NCBI RefSeq assembly: GCF_900215435.1
Contig: NZ_OCMY01000004.1
Location: 22,639-86,638 of the forward strand
Length of the DNA: 64,000 bases
Origin: Candidatus Pantoea floridensis
GTDB lineage: Bacteria > Pseudomonadota > Gammaproteobacteria > Enterobacterales > Enterobacteriaceae
Reading direction: 5' to 3'
Positions 16,032-23,532 of the stretch are shown piece after piece. Below the pieces are notes generated by a model. That model was not told the origin of the DNA. It did no database searches and was given only the letters and a program-made list of their open reading frames with translations. The position numbers and the translations under genes are program-made. Within the stretch, counting starts at the first letter, position 1. The number at the start of each line of letters is the position of its first letter.

Positions 16032-16259
16032 ATGCTGAGTTCACAACCCGAACCGACAATTGTTATTAACGGTACCACCCTTACTGATACACAAGTAATG
16101 ACTCTCCGCTGCGCCTGTTCTGATTTCGGCTCAGACCTGCTTGAGCATGGTCTTGATGATGATGAAGGCGGTAAAGCAATGACTGCTGGCTATCTGGCGA
16201 GACCAGGCGAGTTGGGTAAATTACTGCATTTACACTGTGAATGTTCGCTGGAACGTTAA
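16032..16259 (+). CDS. Small acidic protein of the cassette array
   Basis: ATG 16032 follows AAGCGGAGCC. The 75-residue product is acidic in the middle (LLEHGLDDDEGGKAM), with a short beta-like N terminus (TIVINGTTLTDTQV) and three cysteines. There is no membrane segment and no recognised family. The interval between repeats at 15957 and 16529 contains this gene and the next one in the same orientation, 53 bp apart, so they may form a two-gene cassette. Confidence 0.6.
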   Translation: MLSSQPEPTIVINGTTLTDTQVMTLRCACSDFGSDLLEHGLDDDEGGKAMTAGYLARPGELGKLLHLHCECSLER

Positions 16260-16312
16260 AGGTACGTCAGTAGCCGTCACTCTCAATAATTTTTCACTCG
16301 GCAGGTTCAAAA

Positions 16313-16516
16313 ATGAAAAATAAGATTAAAAGATCGGAAATTCTTTCCTGGGCAATATTTACCATTATCGTATCGAGCGTGTTTTTGTACTGGCGTCTTA
16401 CTACCCATAGTCTTTCCCTGTATTCCATCATTGATGCACTTTGGCCTGCAGCAATGTGTTCTGTAGCTTTCATCGGCATACTGCTCAACCTACGCATTCT
16501 GATTAGAAAAGCCTAA
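16313..16516 (+). CDS. Small two-helix membrane protein
   Basis: The 67-residue product has hydrophobic helices at about residues 10-26 (ILSWAIFTIIVSSVFLY) and 41-62, with basic residues at both ends. It therefore looks like a small hairpin-type inner-membrane protein with both ends in the cytoplasm. It is the second gene in the interval before the 16529 repeat. No family recognised. Confidence 0.6.
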   Translation: MKNKIKRSEILSWAIFTIIVSSVFLYWRLTTHSLSLYSIIDALWPAAMCSVAFIGILLNLRILIRKA

Positions 16517-16634
16517 AATCAAGCCACACTGGACAATCTGGTTATTCTATCCAGATTGCGCACACTAATTCCGTGCTGGTATGCCCGGATCAGCTGGTTG
16601 AAAATGTATACATCACATTAGGAGTGGCATCTCA

Positions 16635-16817
16635 ATGGAAACAGAAAACTTACAAGAACAGGAAACTTTCCCGCAGACGACGCTCAGCGAGCATTTGACT
16701 CCTGAACAGTTAGCGATACTCGCACGCATAGTTTCGACAAACACGCAGCCCATCCTAGATGAAGTACCACCGTTCAGTCAGGATGTTCTTGAACAGTTCC
16801 GGCAGATGCACCGTTAA
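16635..16817 (+). CDS. Small helical protein of the cassette array
   Basis: ATG 16635 follows TTAGGAGTGG and encodes 60 hydrophilic residues rich in Glu, Gln and Thr (ENLQEQETFPQTTLSEH at the start). No membrane helix or known motif is visible. A terminator follows directly. It is the only gene between the repeats at 16529 and 16888. Confidence 0.5.
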   Translation: METENLQEQETFPQTTLSEHLTPEQLAILARIVSTNTQPILDEVPPFSQDVLEQFRQMHR

Positions 16818-16835
16818 AACCGCATCATCGTACCC

Positions 16836-16860
16836 GCCGCCGTGTCAGCGGCTTTTTTTA
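16836..16860 (+). terminator. Rho-independent terminator
   Basis: GCCGC and GCGGC pair around CGTGTCA, followed by a TTTTTTT run. It ends the transcript of the 16635-16817 gene. Confidence 0.7.
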
Positions 16861-16937
16861 CGCTCAAAGTCTCATCCTGCCAATTAACCTGACACGACCA
16901 TTATTCTGTCCATTGGCTCTGATTGTAGTCCTCAAAA

Positions 16938-17070
16938 GCTTCAGTCTGCTTAATCTCTTTGATGACTCGCAACCCCGGGCAAATAGCGCGCAGCTGATGA
17001 AGGTGCTGGATGGAATCAATCGGTCCGGGTTAGGCAATCTGTGGTTTGCGCGTCAGGGTGTCAACAACGA
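16938..17070 (+). pseudogene. umuC: Internal 3' fragment of a second umuC allele
   Basis: This 133-bp stretch encodes LNLFDDSQPRANSAQLMKVL and on to GVNNE, matching residues about 356-401 of the intact UmuC. The nucleotide sequence differs at many synonymous sites (for example GGAATCAATCGGTCCGGG against GGCATAAACCAGTCAGGG), so it is not a recent copy of the local gene. It starts 25 bp after the 16888 repeat and ends abruptly before the last 25 codons of umuC. It looks like debris from another umuC locus brought in with the array. Confidence 0.85.
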
Positions 17071-17111
17071 ATTTGCAGTTATAGTGAGTCTGTGCTCTAT
17101 TTCAGTTGCAA

Positions 17112-17276
17112 TTATTGTGAGCCAAAATTTGCGCTGATTGCGAGTCCGACTGTTTTCGATTGCGAGTCGCTACTGATTTTGGCCTGTGTCGGTGTGGTTC
17201 CGGCGATTTGCATCGCTTCGTCGGCGCTTTGCTTGAGTTCTGCGTCAATACGCACATTCACATTTACTGTAGCCAT
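17112..17276 (-). pseudogene. Truncated RelB/DinJ-family antitoxin gene
   Basis: The 54-codon frame begins MATVNVNVRIDAELKQSADE and continues AMQIAGTTPTQAK, the ribbon-helix-helix N terminus typical of RelB/DinJ antitoxins. After that it diverges into unrelated sequence, losing the toxin-binding C-terminal part. No toxin gene follows. Its ATG overlaps the stop codon of the upstream membrane-protein gene (TAATG), so it may still be translated by coupling. It could be a free DNA-binding domain. Confidence 0.6.
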
Positions 17277-17548
17277 TATTTACCCCCTTTCTCCGTGATT
17301 TGGCGAATGAAGCGGAACGTCAGATAGATGGCGGTGTACCCTGCGAAAAGAGTAATAATAGGCATCAGAATTACTCCAAATAGGGCATAGAGTTTGGCGG
17401 CGATTTCGCCCGAATCACTCTTCATGCGTACTATATCTTCATTTGTAAATCTGGATATGAAATAAATACCGGATACTGCCAACGTGTAACAAAGGGCAAT
17501 TACTTGTTCGGATATTTTTGTACTTGTATTTGACTTATGATATTTCAT
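17276..17548 (-). CDS. Small two-helix membrane protein
   Basis: The 90-residue product has two hydrophobic segments, about residues 16-32 and 52-78, separated by a charged loop (SRFTNEDIVRMKSDSGEIAA). The ATG at 17548 follows GGAGCGACAG. The stop overlaps the start of the antitoxin remnant. It lies between the 16888 and 17784 repeats on the strand opposite to umuC. No family recognised. Confidence 0.55.
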   Translation of the reverse strand: MKYHKSNTSTKISEQVIALCYTLAVSGIYFISRFTNEDIVRMKSDSGEIAAKLYALFGVILMPIITLFAGYTAIYLTFRFIRQITEKGGK

Positions 17549-17563
17549 TATCTGTCGCTCCGG

Positions 17564-17716
17564 TTACTGGAATAAATCACTCTGGTTTTCAAGGAAATGA
17601 TAACTCAAGGCGGTTTCTTCACGCCGGATTTTGTCCTGTCCTGCATAGAAATAATTGCTGGCATTAGGCCAGCTGCTGCCGTGCAGCCAACGCCAGAAAT
17701 GCAGGCAAATTATCAT
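17564..17716 (-). CDS. Possible 50-residue peptide upstream of the membrane gene
   Basis: An ATG at 17716 opens a frame reading MIICLHFWRWLHGSSW at the start and ending in a polar tail. It stops 15 bp before the downstream gene, which would be a normal operon spacing. There is no clear ribosome-binding site, so the call is tentative. The following 17717-18815 region contains the last 26-bp repeat (17784) and AT-rich DNA towards the partition genes, with no convincing gene. Confidence 0.25.
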   Translation of the reverse strand: MIICLHFWRWLHGSSWPNASNYFYAGQDKIRREETALSYHFLENQSDLFQ

Positions 17717-18754
17717 GGCGCCAGCCGCCGGCGACCGCAAAAATGCTGGCAAAGCTCCCCCGTAAAGTAATCACCGCGCCAACCTGGACGTTCCGGTCAT
17801 TCATTCCAATCAGCCCGCCCTAACCCCTGAATCGGTGGGTAATCAGGGTATAGAGCTTTCAACAGCTGACCGGCACACCGCATTTTTGTTGCCTCCCCGC
17901 TCGCGTCCGACACTATCCCCGCTGCCAGCAAAACATGCTTTCACGCTTGAACGAAACTGCACATTCGGAATAAATGTCCAGTGACGCTGCCGGGTAGATC
18001 GGCATTTTTTTTAAGTTGACTAGCGACCGCTCAAACAAATTAGAAAACAAAGGAAATGATATCAATTTAATATTACTTAAGCATCTATTTAATATCATTT
18101 AAACACTGAATTAGCACATTTCGCATTAAGTAAGTCTTCCTGCCATAGCAGGCATATCCTGGTAAAACCGCCGTCGCTGGCCGGCATCCTGAGTGGCCGT
18201 ATCTGAGGAGAGTCTCCGGCTATGTGCTGTGCAGAGAAGGAAACGGCTCTCATTATGGGCGTGAATACGAAGGAAATAAGGATGCACCGGCAGAAGGCTT
18301 TGGCTCATTTCTGACGCCATCCTCTGCAGTACGTGTGGGTTTAAAATCAGCAGGGAAAGGGATGAAAAATTGCGGAGAGGTACTGGTTTACACAGCTGCC
18401 TTCATGCTGCAGTCGTTCAGGCCGGAGCGTGTCATCAGCATAGCCTTCTGACGAGATGAACAGAAGGCTAAGAAACGGATACAGGAGCTCACAACATCAA
18501 AACGGGCTGATGACAGAAACAGGACGCTTAGGGCTTTCAACCTGGGAACGGTCAGGTTTACCGACGCGGCACTTCACATAAGCAGGCCGAATACGGTATG
18601 TCTGACCGGCGATCCTCAGCCACTCAGAAATACATCGTGTGCAGGGAAGCAGCATTATCGCGCAGAGAATGCTGCATTAACAGTTCACGATGGGTGCAGC
18701 ATGCAGTCTTTGAGTCGCATCAGATAGATGTTAATCAAACATTCTTTCAATGTG

Positions 18755-18802
18755 TTAATACTATCACTACAGTATAATAGTAATATCACTTTAATATTAA
18801 TC
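18755..18802. promoter_or_regulatory. AT-rich partition-type motif cluster downstream of the par genes
   Basis: Repeated short motifs, including ATATCACTTTAATATTAA near 18784-18800 and TATCACTACAGTATAATAG before it, resemble those in the parA upstream region (19801 and 19905). They are candidate binding sites for the ribbon-helix-helix partner protein, either as centromere or operator. Confidence 0.4.
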
Positions 18803-18815
18803 TAGCGTCCCGACC

Positions 18816-19085
18816 TTACCCGCCTACCTGCGCTCCTTTATCCAGCAGCTGCCGCACCGCCATCCGGATGAGTGCGGCACGGGACAACCCTTCATGCTGA
18901 GCAAGGTCGTCCAGCTGGGAAATGATGCTGGTATCAAACGTGACCGTGATCTGCTCACGCTGGCCTTTCTTGACGCCACGTTTTTCCACTTTATTTCCAT
19001 CAGGTGCGTCATTGATGAATTTCTCAATCTGCGCCTGTTCCTGTGGTGGCGCAGTTGATGATTTGGGTCTGGAAGTAATAGCCAT
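18816..19085 (-). CDS. Ribbon-helix-helix partition partner (ParG/CopG-like)
   Basis: From ATG 19085 the product has 89 residues. A disordered, basic, proline-containing N terminus is followed by a ribbon-helix-helix domain: strand EQITVTFDTSI, then ISQLDDLAQHEGLSRAALI. This mirrors ParG/CopG-type centromere-binding proteins, whose basic tail stimulates the ATPase. The gene follows parA by 44 bp on the same strand, as expected for a type Ib cassette. It probably binds the TTTAATATTAA-type motifs on either side of the cassette. Confidence 0.75.
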   Translation of the reverse strand: MAITSRPKSSTAPPQEQAQIEKFINDAPDGNKVEKRGVKKGQREQITVTFDTSIISQLDDLAQHEGLSRAALIRMAVRQLLDKGAQVGG

Positions 19086-19129
19086 TACACATCGCCTCAA
19101 TACTTAATTAATATTACAATAATATCACA

Positions 19130-19786
19130 TCAATATTTAAATACTATAGAAATGAGTTTCTCGAGTTCTTCCTTCGCAGGCTTCTCATGCGGTTTAAGTT
19201 TTAGCTCAACAACGGAGCGGCCGCTGCCGGCGGCATTGGCAAATGCTTTACGCATATGCAGCAGGTGGTCCAGTACGGGGATCTCATCCGCATACTCTGA
19301 CATAGCCGCCACCATCTCCTGATTATCTTTACTGCGCGGGTTAACGTCAGCCCTGTTGAGAATTGAGAACGCAGGGAAAGGCTCACGGATGCTACGTGCC
19401 TCCTGAAGCATTTTCACGACGTCTTCCATAGCCCAGGCCTCAAAGCTGCCCGGCACAAACGGTACCAGTGCATAATCCGTTAGAGTGAGCGCGGCCCTCA
19501 TTGCTGTTGAATCTCGCCCGCCACATTCGATGATGACGTCATCATAGTTATCTTTCTGCTGCAGAACCTGCGTTCTCAGCACCGGTCCGTCAGGATAATG
19601 AGAGCAGGCGATACCAGGCTGCACATCCGCTTCAGAGCGGATCAGAATTGCCGTCTGAGATGAGCCCTGTTTGTCCCCGTCAACGAGCCAGACCTTCTTC
19701 CCCTGAAGCGCACGGGCAATGGCAATGTTGACTGCGAGAGTAGATTTGCCCACGCCACCTTTGGTATTCACGATAGTTAAAATCAT
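19130..19786 (-). CDS. parA: ParA-type partition ATPase
   Basis: The 218-residue product has the deviant Walker A motif KGGVGKST at residues 9-16, Walker A' region WLVDGDKQGSS and Walker B region YDDVIIECGG. It lacks an N-terminal helix-turn-helix, so it belongs to the short type Ib (ParF-like) group. It moves plasmid copies along the nucleoid together with the downstream ribbon-helix-helix protein. AT-rich operator-like repeats fill the upstream region 19790-19925. Confidence 0.9.
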   Translation of the reverse strand: MILTIVNTKGGVGKSTLAVNIAIARALQGKKVWLVDGDKQGSSQTAILIRSEADVQPGIACSHYPDGPVLRTQVLQQKDNYDDVIIECGGRDSTAMRAALTLTDYALVPFVPGSFEAWAMEDVVKMLQEARSIREPFPAFSILNRADVNPRSKDNQEMVAAMSEYADEIPVLDHLLHMRKAFANAAGSGRSVVELKLKPHEKPAKEELEKLISIVFKY

Positions 19787-19798
19787 ATCAACAGCGCC

Positions 19799-19930
19799 TC
19801 ACTTTAATATTAAATTGATATCAAAACGGATTCCTTCGATCTGAGACTGATTGTAGTCAAGATGAATCTTAAAAACAATCATAACAACATCACTATGATG
19901 CATTTTTAATATTAAAATAGCATTAATACA
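19799..19930. promoter_or_regulatory. parA promoter region with repeated TTTAATATTAAA motifs
   Basis: Two copies of the motif CTTTAATATTAAA or TTTTTAATATTAAAA lie at about 19802-19814 and 19903-19917, the second preceded by a CATCACTATGATG palindrome-like stretch. Similar motifs at 18790 and 28599 suggest one DNA-binding protein controls all of them, most simply the ribbon-helix-helix partner. Confidence 0.5.
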
Positions 19931-20103
19931 ACATTGATAAAAGGTAGTTAATCCGGATGTCTTTAACGCAATAGGGCAGGGAACTGGTAAGGATAGGGCA
20001 GGGATACAGAAACGCTGCAGGCTGCCGATAAACACGGAGGAAAAGCCGTAAGGTCTGAACAGCACTGAACCGGCATGAGCACACAACCAGCCTGAGGGAC
20101 TTT

Positions 20104-20463
20104 ATGAAAAACGGACACATCTCGTTCAGCACACTGTATACCATCATGCGTGATTACTTTACCGCCGCGCTGCCGCACCCTGTGTCCAAGCAGTCCGCAG
20201 ATATTGTTAATGCGCATCTTGCTCAGGCCAGTTCAGGCTTTAGGGTTTCAGGCTCCCCGATAAGGGTGACCTCTGCAGCGCAGCCAACCGCTGCCATTGA
20301 CGCTGCTCTGATTGAGAAGGAAAAGACGCAGGGGCTTGATGAGGACATCATCGCCATGGTCCGCTGGCTTATGAATAACGGCTATCTTGAGCTGGAGACC
20401 AGCGGAAACGCTTACTGCCGGGCAACGGACAAGATGCTGCAGACCAAAACGCTGCAGGTTTGA
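20104..20463 (+). CDS. Plasmid maintenance-region protein, unknown function
   Basis: The 119-residue product starts at ATG 20104 after CTGAGGGACTTT. It is soluble, with a mixed alpha-helical composition and a C-terminal helix-rich part (LDEDIIAMVRWLMNNGYLEL) that could be a small winged-helix fold. That reading is speculative. It is divergently oriented to parA, with about 300 bp of AT-rich operator-like sequence between them. No family recognised. Confidence 0.55.
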   Translation: MKNGHISFSTLYTIMRDYFTAALPHPVSKQSADIVNAHLAQASSGFRVSGSPIRVTSAAQPTAAIDAALIEKEKTQGLDEDIIAMVRWLMNNGYLELETSGNAYCRATDKMLQTKTLQV

Positions 20464-20521
20464 TCGCCGGCAGCCAGTAGTTCACGGGAGGTCGTTGCTG
20501 CGGCCTCCCGTTCAGCCCGCA

Positions 20522-20755
20522 TCAGGGCGCAATCCAGAATCCCATACGACGCCGTCTTTCATCCATGGCGCGCGTCCAGCTGGCGATCGTATCTTCCATT
20601 GGTTTCTTAATCATTCCCTGGTTGAACTCTCTCTCTACGTCATTTTTATTCTGGTATTCAGCGTCGTAGCTGTCTTCATACACGGCTATTTCACGCGCCA
20701 GACGTTCAATCTCCGCATCCAGCGCGGCGTCAGTCATCCTGTCAAAACAAGTCAT
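20522..20755 (-). CDS. Small helical protein downstream of resD
   Basis: The 77-residue product is strongly charged and helical (LDAEIERLAREIAVYEDSYD), with no membrane segment. Its ATG lies only 6 bp after the resD stop, so it is almost certainly translated with resD. A coiled coil is likely. I do not recognise a family; a role in modulating the resolvase would be a guess from position only. Confidence 0.6.
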   Translation of the reverse strand: MTCFDRMTDAALDAEIERLAREIAVYEDSYDAEYQNKNDVEREFNQGMIKKPMEDTIASWTRAMDERRRRMGFWIAP

Positions 20756-20760
20756 CGTCC

Positions 20761-21666
20761 TTAGCCTCCCTTAATACCCGGGTAGTTCCGCTGCCCTCTG
20801 GCGGGCAGTTCGTCGGGCATGACCAGCGCGCGCGCTTCCTCCGGCGCCATCGAGAACCGCACGCCGAGCTGGCGCGTGACGTCCAGCGCCATCACCTGCG
20901 TATACCACTCCGTCGACTTTTCATCCTTATGGCCCATCATCGACTGGATGACCTTTTTCGGCACGCCGTGCTGAACCAGGTGCATCGCAAACGAGTCCCT
21001 GAAAGTTTTCGTTGTGATCGGCCGGATGCTGAAGGTGACGCCGTCACGCTCTGCGGCTTTGACTGCCTGCCTAATCCAGGTGCGGACGGTGTCCGGGCTG
21101 TCGATGTCCCAGATGCGCTCGCCCTTTTTCAGCCTGACAGTGGCCAGATACTCGCGCAGCCGGCGCACGTAGCCCGGATCGGTGAGCGGGACGGCGCGGG
21201 GGGGATTGGCTTCGGCCTCGCGCAGCGCAGCCTGGTCCTCACGGGTCGGCCGGCCGCGGCCGCGCTGCTTCTGCCGGTCCTCATCCCGCCGCTGCTTCAG
21301 TGTGTGCAGCACCGCGAAGGGTGCCCCGAGCGCGCGCCCGTCGGGGCCGTCGAGCGCAAAATCTTCCGGCGTCAGCGGCAGCACCTCGTTCAGCCGGCCG
21401 CCGGTGTTCCAGAACGTCTCGATCAGCAGCCTTTTCCGCTGGTCGCGTTCGGCGTCGAGCAGTAGCGCCACCTCTGGCGCCAGCAGGTAGCGGGGCATGG
21501 CCGTGCCGTAGTGCGCCGCAAGGTTGCGCAGCGCCAGCGCCGAGGCATAGTCAAAGTAGCGCGCCGCGCTGCCGCCGGTCACGTTCTGCGCGCTGACGTC
21601 GCTGGGTGAAATCTGCGAAAGTTCGCGAGGAAAACCTCTCAATTTTTCAATCTCCGCAATCTGCAT
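20761..21666 (-). CDS. resD: ResD-type tyrosine recombinase (plasmid multimer resolution)
   Basis: The 301-residue protein is a tyrosine recombinase: the first catalytic Arg lies in TGGRLNEVL, and the C-terminal box reads TFRDSFAMHLVQHG, then MMGHKDEKSTEWYTQV. The His-Arg pair is substituted in the usual H-x-x-R position, with the conserved GHK and the nucleophilic Tyr in STEWYT. The sequence resembles ResD of plasmid F, which converts multimers to monomers at rfsF. A 28-bp inverted-repeat site lies about 230 bp upstream (21893-21920). Confidence 0.87.
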   Translation of the reverse strand: MQIAEIEKLRGFPRELSQISPSDVSAQNVTGGSAARYFDYASALALRNLAAHYGTAMPRYLLAPEVALLLDAERDQRKRLLIETFWNTGGRLNEVLPLTPEDFALDGPDGRALGAPFAVLHTLKQRRDEDRQKQRGRGRPTREDQAALREAEANPPRAVPLTDPGYVRRLREYLATVRLKKGERIWDIDSPDTVRTWIRQAVKAAERDGVTFSIRPITTKTFRDSFAMHLVQHGVPKKVIQSMMGHKDEKSTEWYTQVMALDVTRQLGVRFSMAPEEARALVMPDELPARGQRNYPGIKGG

Positions 21667-21892
21667 CCGTGGAGCGTATTTTCGCGCATCTGTCCAGAAA
21701 AACCGACCGCAATAAATCGGTGATCGGGTGAGGGCGAATCGGTCTTTTTTCCCCTATACGGAATATAACCTGGTACGCCTGCGCGCGCACGCGGCGCCGC
21801 TTCGGGAATGGGCACGATTGCGACATCGCTATCCCTCTGACGTGGTTCAATTTTTCCATTGTCAGTGCCAAAAACGACGGGGTCAGGGCGAC

Positions 21893-21920
21893 ACCAGGCA
21901 CTCTATGGTAGATGCCTGGT
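21893..21920. other. 28-bp inverted-repeat site upstream of resD, candidate recombination core
   Basis: ACCAGGCA and TGCCTGGT are perfect 8-bp inverted arms around a 12-bp spacer. The same arms (one mismatch) and spacer length recur at 24471-24498. The size and symmetry suit a tyrosine recombinase core site. The rest of the gap 21667-22016 contains short palindromes and the start region of the next gene. Confidence 0.45.
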
Positions 21921-22016
21921 CGCGCATATGATTGTAAGATGAAGGGCTTCCCCTCTGGAAACAGATTCGCCATGCGGTAATCGCTGTGAATGAAAGCCTG
22001 GTAAAAGGAAAAAACC

Positions 22017-23393
22017 GTGTATAACAATCTCTACGCTCTGACTGACAGCCTCTTCTGGTCTGATGAACTGTTAAAAAATGAATATGCAGATATAGAATTC
22101 ACAGAATTACTGAATGAGCTGAATGAATACAACGAAAAAATAGACCGGCTAATAAGCGACCCAACGAACGATTTACAATCTTCACGCCTAAATGTTTATA
22201 TGGCCGGAGACAAAAACATTGCTAACTACCGTAGCGGACTTTTTTCGATGGACAGAGTCATTCTGGATGACGTTCTCTACTCACTAAGTCAGCGACACAG
22301 GTTGAAATTAACAGAAAACATCATTGAAAAATTTATCGAGACTGATGGTAATGAAAAGTCTGTTATTCTCAGGAAAGAGATATCTTCTTTTATACGCTTT
22401 GCTAAGGAAAACTTCCCGCTCATACAAGGTGAATTTATTGTTTTCGCAAGGAGCAAATCGGTAATTAAAGAATCTGAAAGGGCTGACGGCATATTAGCCG
22501 ACAACGCTGAATCGAAATTCATCTACCGTTATCTTCCGGCTGAAATAGCCCGGCTCTATGAAAAAAAATTATCTGTTCAAAATATTGAAAGATTAGGGAA
22601 AAGCAACAGATTCCGTTTTTTAGACAAAAGCGTTCTAGCAAATGAAATTATGATTAAAATTGAGGACTGTAGAAGCCCGTATACCAACGGCTACATGTAT
22701 CAGCACGCCGGAAAAGTCACTGATAATGGTGATAGCATAGTATTTTCAGATGTTGTGATGGGTAATCACAGCGGAAAAAAAAGCTATGAAAGATGGGTCC
22801 AGGGAGCAAAAAACCGCACCGTTCTCTTTCACTACAGGAATCTCATAGCTGACCTTGAGCAGGCACATGCAGGAAGGGCTTCCCTTGGTACCTACTGTCC
22901 TTTTCAGGGTGAAGTGCTTCGTAAGCTGGATCCGAAAGATGAAGTGCAGAGAGTCAAACTTTCCGTAGATATGCCGTTCTTGGAAGGAGTGACTCCCGGT
23001 GAACTTTTCAGCATAAGAACTGAGTTCGAGGCGAGCTTTAATGCATTCCGGGCGGTGTTACGTGACACTGCTTTTGATATGGAGGCAGAGAGCGACCCTT
23101 ACCGGAGGGAGCTAATAAATAAACGTTTTACAGAGAGAGTCTGGGATGAAGGACTGAGTGATATTGAGCAAAAAATCCACGCATATAAGCGTAGAAGTAA
23201 AAAAGACCTCTTGCTGAATGTCGCGCCGGCAGTGATAGGAATCATAGGTGCACCAAGCTGGATTACGATGACAACAGGCGCTATATCGCTACTGAAGGGG
23301 CTGTATGACATCAACAGTCACTCTGCTGAAATTCAGAGTCATCCTTCCTATTTCCTACTTAAGGCGTCAAAAACGAAAGATAAAAATAATTAA
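22017..23393 (+). CDS. Unrecognised 458-residue protein of the AT-rich island
   Basis: A GTG at 22017 after AAAAGGAAAA opens this gene. The product is charged and largely helical in the first 200 residues. It then has a mixed region with RYLPAEIARLYEKK and DRVILDDVLYSL-type segments, and a hydrophobic patch near the C terminus (LLLNVAPAVIGIIGAP followed by ITMTTGAISLL) that could touch a membrane. I recognise no domain. Low GC and codon use differ sharply from the transfer genes, suggesting recent acquisition. It lies between the paired 28-bp sites. Confidence 0.65.
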   Translation: MYNNLYALTDSLFWSDELLKNEYADIEFTELLNELNEYNEKIDRLISDPTNDLQSSRLNVYMAGDKNIANYRSGLFSMDRVILDDVLYSLSQRHRLKLTENIIEKFIETDGNEKSVILRKEISSFIRFAKENFPLIQGEFIVFARSKSVIKESERADGILADNAESKFIYRYLPAEIARLYEKKLSVQNIERLGKSNRFRFLDKSVLANEIMIKIEDCRSPYTNGYMYQHAGKVTDNGDSIVFSDVVMGNHSGKKSYERWVQGAKNRTVLFHYRNLIADLEQAHAGRASLGTYCPFQGEVLRKLDPKDEVQRVKLSVDMPFLEGVTPGELFSIRTEFEASFNAFRAVLRDTAFDMEAESDPYRRELINKRFTERVWDEGLSDIEQKIHAYKRRSKKDLLLNVAPAVIGIIGAPSWITMTTGAISLLKGLYDINSHSAEIQSHPSYFLLKASKTKDKNN

Positions 23394-23532
23394 CATCGAG
23401 TCCAAATAAAGGAATAAACGACTAAGAATATCTATCATAAAATAACAGCAGCTTCCGGTAACGTCCGTCGCTCTAAGGCTATAAGCCACCTGATCGATGC
23501 TAGTTTGAAGATTAAAATTCGTGGTGAATCCG

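Larger units (their letters stand above)
12532..17810. repeat. Array of 26-bp imperfect palindromes separating small genes
   Basis: Nine 26-bp units and two partial ones recur. Full-length units are at 12893, 13856, 14161, 14888, 15490, 15804, 16529, 16888 and 17784 (start positions). Partial units are at 12782-12802 and 15957-15971. The outer 6 bp are CTGGAC and GTCCAG and the centre reads near GGTTATTCT. Divergence is highest in the left half. Each interval of 110 to 960 bp holds none to two short genes in either orientation or gene remnants, as in a cassette array. No recombinase gene lies within the array. The units do not match dif or canonical integron attC sites. Confidence 0.75.

Noticed and set aside
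12532..17810. Standard integron or dif-module array
   Set aside because: The units lack the attC core sequences, no integrase gene is next to them, and they do not match the XerC/XerD dif consensus. I keep it as an unclassified array.
12532..17810. CRISPR array
   Set aside because: The repeats are 110 to 960 bp apart with variable spacing and have genes between them, which is not a CRISPR layout.
18126..18451. Two short overlapping open frames on opposite strands between the array and the par genes
   Set aside because: Neither has a ribosome-binding site or recognisable sequence. Transposase remnants were considered, but no transposase motif was found.
20929..21465. Rightward open frame opposite resD
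   Set aside because: Antisense to a recombinase with all key motifs. The product looks like a shadow frame.
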